Source of the DNA: Immersiella caudata
Taxonomy: Eukaryota > Ascomycota > Sordariomycetes > Sordariales > Lasiosphaeriaceae
Assembly: GCA_030512335.1 (NCBI GenBank)
Contig: JAULSU010000003.1
Location: forward strand, 248,001-312,000
Length of the DNA: 64,000 nt
Direction of reading: 5' to 3'
The notes below the pieces were generated by a model, which saw nothing but the letters and a program-made list of their open reading frames with translations, made no database searches and was not told the DNA's origin. Of the stretch, positions 58,647 through 64,000 are shown one piece after another. The position numbers and the translations under genes were made by a program. How positions within the stretch are numbered: position 1 is the first letter of the stretch; the number at the start of each line of letters is the position of its first letter.

Positions 58647-61193
58647 ATGTCTGAGGGCAAAATTCTGTGCGCTGTCGATTTTGGCACGACGTACTCAGGG
58701 GTCGCATACGCCTATGTCGAGGAAGGAGCCAAGGTGAGGGGTGTTTCTTGCAGAACCTTAGGCAACAGCGGGTCTCTTGCATCCGCTAGCTAACTTTGGG
58801 TCGTGGGCAGGCAAGCGATGTGGAGATGGAGCTCATTGAAGACCACTGGCCGGGTCGTGCGACGTCGAGCTCCCCCAAAGTGCCAACGTATGAGCCAACC
58901 TAATAGACTTACGCCGCGGGAATGTTGCAAACTCACTGGTAGTCACGCAGCGTCTTCAAGTACGACAAGACCGCGTCCGGCGGCTTCAAATGGGGGTTTG
59001 AGTTGGATGACGACCCGGACAGGATCTGCTTCTCCAAGCTGTAGGTCGCTCCTTCCCAAACTTGTAGCTCAAGCACCGACATCTTCCAGTTACCTCGACC
59101 CAACGCAGATCGAAAAGGCAGAAAGACTGGCGCAATTCTCCAAGCGCCTGGGCAAGCTGCCCCCTAACCGGCAGATATCCGACGCCGTGAGCCGGTACCT
59201 CAGCGCCCTGCGCGAGGTGGCGCTGGATCGCATGAAGGCCGACTGGGGCGAGGACTTTCAGACGAGTACGCCCATCGAGTACATCCTTACTGTTCCCGCA
59301 GTGTGGTCTGACAAGGCCAAGTCTGACACACTCTACTGCGCGTCCCAAGCCGGGTTCGGGAGCGTCGGGAAGATTCGCCTCATCACGGAACCTGAGGCTG
59401 CTGCGATTTACACTCTCCACCAGGTGGGTGATGCACCACGCTCAAAGCTCAAACTGAATCGCGCACCTGACGCTTTGATAGCTCCCAGACTTCATGGTCA
59501 AAAAAGGCGATGTGTTCATCACTTGCGACTGCGGAGGAGGCACCGTGGTAAGCCAAGCATCCGTGGGCCCGCGAGGACCCGCAACACGAGCGTAAACTAA
59601 GACAATGGACCCTCTTCGCCAATAGGATCTCACAACTTACATGGTGTCCAACACGGACCCACATCTGCGTGTCAACGAGCTCACCATGGGCTCGGGCGGG
59701 CTGTGCGGCTCGGTGTATCTGAACAAGCGATTCGAAGAGCTCGTGAGGGGCCGCATCGGAAAGCAGATTGACGCCTTGTCCAAGAGCGAAGCCCTAGAGG
59801 CCATGGACGAGATGCAGAGGATCTTCAACGACGAGGTAAATTCTCACGCTGGTGCCCTCTTGGCAAGGCACTGTTCTAGATTTCTTGCGCTAACCGGACA
59901 CACGCAAACAGATCAAGCCAGCGTTCGGCAAAGACGACGACATGGACAAGGTTTACTACGTCCCCGGTAGGGTTCCAGAACACCACCGCCAACTAGCGCT
60001 TGGAGCTAACGCAAAACGAACAACTCACAGTCCCCGCCGTCGTCAAGGGAACCGAGGAAGCTCAAGTCGAAGACAGCCAGCTCGCCGTGACGGCCGCCGA
60101 CCTGCGCGATCAGGTCTTTGAGCCCGTCATCCGCCAGATCCTCCAGCACATCACAGGCCAGCTGGAGCGCGTCGAGGACGCCCCCGGCAGCCCGTCCGTC
60201 ACGGCAATTCTGCTGGTGGGCGGCTTCGGGAGCAGCACGTACCTGCGCAAGCGGGTCGAGAGCCACTTTGACGGCGAGGACTTGCCCAAGATCAAGGTCA
60301 TTCAGCCTGTGAATGCGTGAGTAGCCCCTCATCCCTTGTCCCACTGGAGGTCGAGAGCCAGTTTCTAATTAAATCGGTGGGGACTTAGATGGTCTGCCGT
60401 GACACTGGGCGCCCTGCTGCGCGGCATCGAGGGCGGCATCGTCGAGACGCGCATCATACGCGCCGCGTACGGAGTACAGGCTCGCGAGCCGTGGACGCCC
60501 GAGGTGCACGAGCAAGGGGAGCTGAAGCGGACGGCAGAGAAGAACAAGTACTTGGACCCCGTTCTTCTTATCCTCCTCTGCTAATGCCCAAAACAGAGTA
60601 TGGAGCGAGGTCGAAGGCGAGTGGAAGTGCGACAACATTGTGAGTTGGTATGTCAAAAAGGTACAGTATCTCATCCTTCCGCTCCATCTCTCGGAAATAT
60701 CCCGTGTATTTTTCTGACACAAAGCGACACAGAGCGAAGCCTTCACCAACGAAAAGATCGTCGTCTTCCCTTTTTACCGCGCCCTTTCCAGCCTGGACGA
60801 CCTCGTCTTCCGCACCAACCTGATCAGCTACGCCGGGGACGACGAAAAGCCTCCCTATTTCTTCAATCCCGGTATTTATCTTTCCCTTTTCAGTAGCCTT
60901 GCAAGTCGGAGGTAGGGAAACTAACCGAGAACAGATACAAAAGTCGTCGGCACCCTCGTCAGCGACCTCAGCAAGATCCCCAAGGAAAAGTTCGAGGTCA
61001 CCCACTCGAGCCGCGGGAGCTACTACAAGATCTGGTACCAGGTTGAGATGCGCTTCGAGGCCATGATTACCTTTCGGTTGAGATTCGACGGTATACACTT
61101 CCCTCTCTGTTTCAACTTGGGGTATTCACACTGACGGACGTTGCAGGGGAGACACTTGGCGAGATTGCGCTCGACTATAGTCACAGTCGATGA
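58647..61193 (+). CDS. Hsp70-like ATPase (fungal Hsp70 family paralogue), 589 residues
   Basis: join(58647..58733, 58811..58887, 58951..59040, 59090..59423, 59482..59547, 59626..59835, 59912..59966, 60031..60316, 60389..60547, 60597..60660, 60733..60871, 60935..61090, 61147..61193); twelve GT-AG introns give an unbroken 1,770-nt frame. The nucleotide-binding motifs are intact: AVDFGTTYSGVAY (9-21), EYILTVPAVWSDKAK, LITEPEAAAIYTL, CDCGGGTVDLTTY (211-223) and LLVGGFGSSTYLRKR (about 367-381). A canonical peptide-binding domain is absent; the last 190 residues are a different, mixed region (YYKIWYQVEMRFEAMITFRL). It is likely ATP-binding and cytosolic. It faces the Hsp70-like/ankyrin gene and converges with the AAA+ gene, suggesting they work together. 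Confidence 0.92.
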
Positions 61194-61727
61194 TTACCAG
61201 CCAGCTCAGTGGCAATGATAGCAAGCTACGTTGGTTGTATGGAAGGTGTTAATACGTGAGGGCAATGCTGGACACAAACTTGGCCAAGAATGGTTGAATA
61301 CGTGAGAACTTAAGGGACGATAGCCAGGCCAGCAGGCTGGCAGTAGACCGTGACGGGTCTGTTGCGATATCCTGCCACCTGCATGGAGCTAACCAAATAC
61401 ATGAACGAAGGCGCTGGCCAGAAGGGAGGAGCGATCTGCTCCGTGCGAAAACTTGTTACCCAAACCAACAAATACCTCGAGCTAACAGCAAGCCGACATC
61501 AGCTGCATTATAAGCGGCTTTGCCTTACATTCGACAACACCTGATTTACGCTTTAAAAGGTGTTATTTAGATTTAAAGAGGCCTTGTCAACATCAAAAGG
61601 GGGCTGGTTAACGTTAAACGGTGCCCCTTCCCAGTGTCAATGAGGCTTGGCGCCAGACAAACGGACCCCTTGATTGTGGCCGGAGCCTTCGTATGCAGTG
61701 ACACGACCAAATGTACCGGGTTGTCCA
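61194..61727. other. Spacer between convergent Hsp70-like and AAA+ genes
   Basis: 534 bases. AT-richer between 61500 and 61620, with the palindrome GTTAACGTTAAAC near 61611. No gene seen. Confidence 0.5.
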
Positions 61728-64000
61728 TCACTCAACCACACCCACCTTGAAAACAGTAATAGATCTGCCCCTCGTCAGATCTACGACATACCTCACAAGA
61801 GGCTGGCGGTCCTGGATCTGCCCATCCTCGTCCAAATACGCCTTGACCAGCTCGTCCTCAATCCTGGAGTCGACTACCGCCTTGAGCGAGCGCGCCCCGT
61901 GGTCTGAATCATAACCCTCGGCAGCAAGTGTGCTGCACACGGCGCCGTCACGGCGTATTTCCAACAGGATGTTCCCGACGAGCTGGCGCCCCGAGGCACG
62001 AATGCTCTGACGGACCTTGGCCTTCAGCTCCAAAATGTACTTGTGCGCAACAACGGCTGCTTCGCCGGGCGAGAAGGGCAGGAACGGGATCACGGCCGTG
62101 ATGCGACCGGTTAGGGGGTTCTTTACAACTGTCAATGTCCTGCCTGAGAGAGAAGAAAAGGACGACGTACCCCAAACTCCGTCTTGAGCTGCTTCCTCAT
62201 GCGAGTCGACGCCTCGTTGGCCAACTGCATCTGACGAATGGGGTCATCATCATCGAGAATGTCCTTGTGGGCGTCGCAAAAGTCAAGCACGATATTGTCC
62301 ACGGCGTTGGTGGCGATGATCCATATCGTCTGCGTGCAGTCGATGGACATTCGGCTCCGGCGGTCGATGTGTCTCCCTGCAACATGTCAGTCCCAAGCGG
62401 CAAGCAACGGTGATACTCAGCACATGCCCTCATCAAACGGAATAAGAAGCGCATTCTTCACTTCCGGTGTCGTCTTCTCAAATTCATCGAGAAACACAAT
62501 GCTCCGCCTGCCGTTCAGCCGAGCGAGGAAGTTGTTCAGCGGGGACCCGACGTCGTAGCCAATGTACGGCTTCTTGGCGCCAAAGAGATCCGTCTCGTGC
62601 TTCATCTCGGTGCAGTCGACACACTCCATCTCGAGAGAGAGCAGCTGACCCATGCGGCGGGCCAACTCGGTCTTGCCGTGTCCAGAAGGTCCTGCAAACA
62701 CCATGACGAGAGGTTTGGACCGCGGTAGAGCCATGTGCGCAAGCAGCTTCTGCGTCACCATGCGTGCGGCAGAGGTTTGGCCAATGAGAAAAGACGAGAC
62801 CCCGAGAAGCGGCGTGGCACCGTGCAGCTGGGCGACCTGGAGCTGCCGGTCGGTTGGCCCCTGGTCCTTGGTGGCCTTTTCGAGGAAGTACCGCTGCGTC
62901 AAATTGACTTGGTGGGCGAGCATGAGGTGCATCCACTCTACGCACCACGATGTCTTGGGTTCCCGCAATGGGTTGGCGCCCTGAGGCAGCGGCAGCTTGT
63001 CGTCGGGGTCGTCGATATACGGAGAGAAAAAGGGGCGCGGGATGGTGGATACGTCGGCTCCAAGGCTCAGAAGCTCGACCACGACGCCGGTGCTATCAAT
63101 GCCAGAGGTGTAGCCCATCAGCGTGGCAAAAGCGAGGAGAGGGATGCGACGGAACGGGTCTGTGGCGTTGACATCTGCGCCGTTCTCAACCCACGCGCGG
63201 AGAAGCGCCGGATCATGTGTGGCGGCGATGTAAAAGATGGCGGGATACCCGCACACATACTCGTTGATGCGCTCGCGCAGCGTCGTGGCACTGAAGAAGG
63301 ATAGGTAGTGTCGTAGGCGCGACGACGGCATGCCGTTTTGCTGAAGGGCACTGACCAAGCGCCTGGCCGAGAAGGGCTTTGACCGCCCCTCCTCGATGCC
63401 AAACTCGTCCTCGCCCGCGTCGAGCTGCACGATGGGCAGCCTAAAGTCCCATTGTACCGTTGGTGGCAGAGGCTGGATCGAGGCTATCACTTCTCGGTAT
63501 GGCTGGTACGGTGGCGGGGCGTCACTGGCGCTTGTTGTTGTTGGGCCTGAAGAGAGGATCGAATGGTCGGGGGCTGCCTCTGCTGCTACCTCTGCTGCTG
63601 CCTCTGCTGCTTTCCCCAATGCTGGGCGCGCTGCAGTGGCCCTCGGTGTGGAGTGGCCACCTCTTGCTATTTGAGCAGCCCAGCTGGCCCTCGATTCTAC
63701 CGCGCGGATGGGCAGCGAAAGAGTATGTGCGGGTAGGGTCGAAGTCGCCGAGACTTGGGTGGCAGAGGTGGTGGTCGCTGACGAGCCCGCAACTATCGTC
63801 TGCCCCGCAGCGGTCGAGGCCGCGAGAGAAGGGGTCGCTGGGGTCGGTATCGCGCAGCCTGTCTCCCCGTGGACAATCGCAGGTGGATCAGGTGGGTCGG
63901 TTGGTTTGGATACCGTCTTCATGTCGATGTCCATCTCCTTTAAGCTCGAGATCGCGACGGGCGCATCGTTACCGCAAGCCTGTAGCTCCCCAAAGCCCCG
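61728..64000 (-). CDS. ClpB/Hsp104-D2-like AAA+ protein with ankyrin-like repeats, 5' end beyond window
   Basis: complement(join(61728..62120, 62171..62372, 62424..>64000)). The frame is open to the window edge with coding-like residues before the first ATG (63934), so the true start is probably outside; 701 residues follow that Met. Numbered from it: a Ser/Thr/Ala-rich disordered region (1-150); ankyrin-like repeats (about 230-300, WVENGADVNATDP, LSLGADVSTIP); and one AAA+ module. That module has Walker A GPSGHGKT (415-422), the pore-loop-like KPYIGYDVG, Walker B IVFLDEFE (about 479-486) and sensor-1 ATNAVDN. The Clp-type small domain (GRITAVIPFLPFSPGEAA, GARSLKAVVDSRIEDELV) ends it. It matches the second AAA domain of ClpB/Hsp104; the first is not seen. 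It is presumably an ATP-driven unfoldase. Confidence 0.88.

Overview
The window comes from a filamentous ascomycete (Pezizomycotina, most likely Sordariomycetes; species not determinable). The signs are short 50-65 bp GT-AG introns, compact intergenic spaces, Zn2Cys6 regulators, a HET-domain protein, fungal FG-GAP and 2EXR/F-box families, and an AT-rich stretch of mutated repeats. Many disruptions are CAA/CAG/CGA-to-stop changes, which would fit repeat-induced point mutation (RIP) but do not prove it.

Layout. 0-9 kb: a frameshifted amidase, a decayed SGNH-hydrolase/FG-GAP gene, an intron-containing tRNA-Ile(AAU), a Zn2Cys6 regulator and a decayed small ORF. 9-19 kb: an uncharacterised conserved protein, a secreted Gly/Ala-rich protein, an F-box/ankyrin protein, an interrupted ORF and a small Cys-rich protein. 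18.9-27.4 kb: a second Zn2Cys6 regulator facing a frameshifted SDR oxidoreductase, a secreted Cys-rich small protein, a PI-PLC-X phosphodiesterase and a GNAT acetyltransferase. 27.6-35 kb: a kinase pseudogene, a small ORF, a pseudogene resembling TET/JBP-type 2OG-Fe(II) dioxygenases, and an intact HET protein. 35-41 kb: a gene-poor, repeat-rich block with a LINE RNase H remnant, degenerate minisatellite, a 131-bp (AG)n tract, a truncated rhodopsin-domain fragment and a MITE-like element. 41-50 kb: a C2H2-like protein, a 2EXR/F-box protein, several remnants and a second MITE-like copy.

50-64 kb is the most striking part. A 2,516-residue protein joins an Hsp70-like domain in frame to about 40-45 ankyrin repeats. 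It is divergently transcribed, across 355 bp, from a 589-residue Hsp70-like protein with intact ATPase motifs. Converging on that gene is a single-AAA-module, ClpB/Hsp104-D2-like protein with ankyrin-like repeats. I infer a locus-encoded Hsp70/Hsp100-like chaperone set with ankyrin sensors, possibly in protein quality control or non-self recognition. The gene structures are read from the sequence; the function is not.

Exon structures were derived by hand from reading frame and splice consensus, without transcript data.
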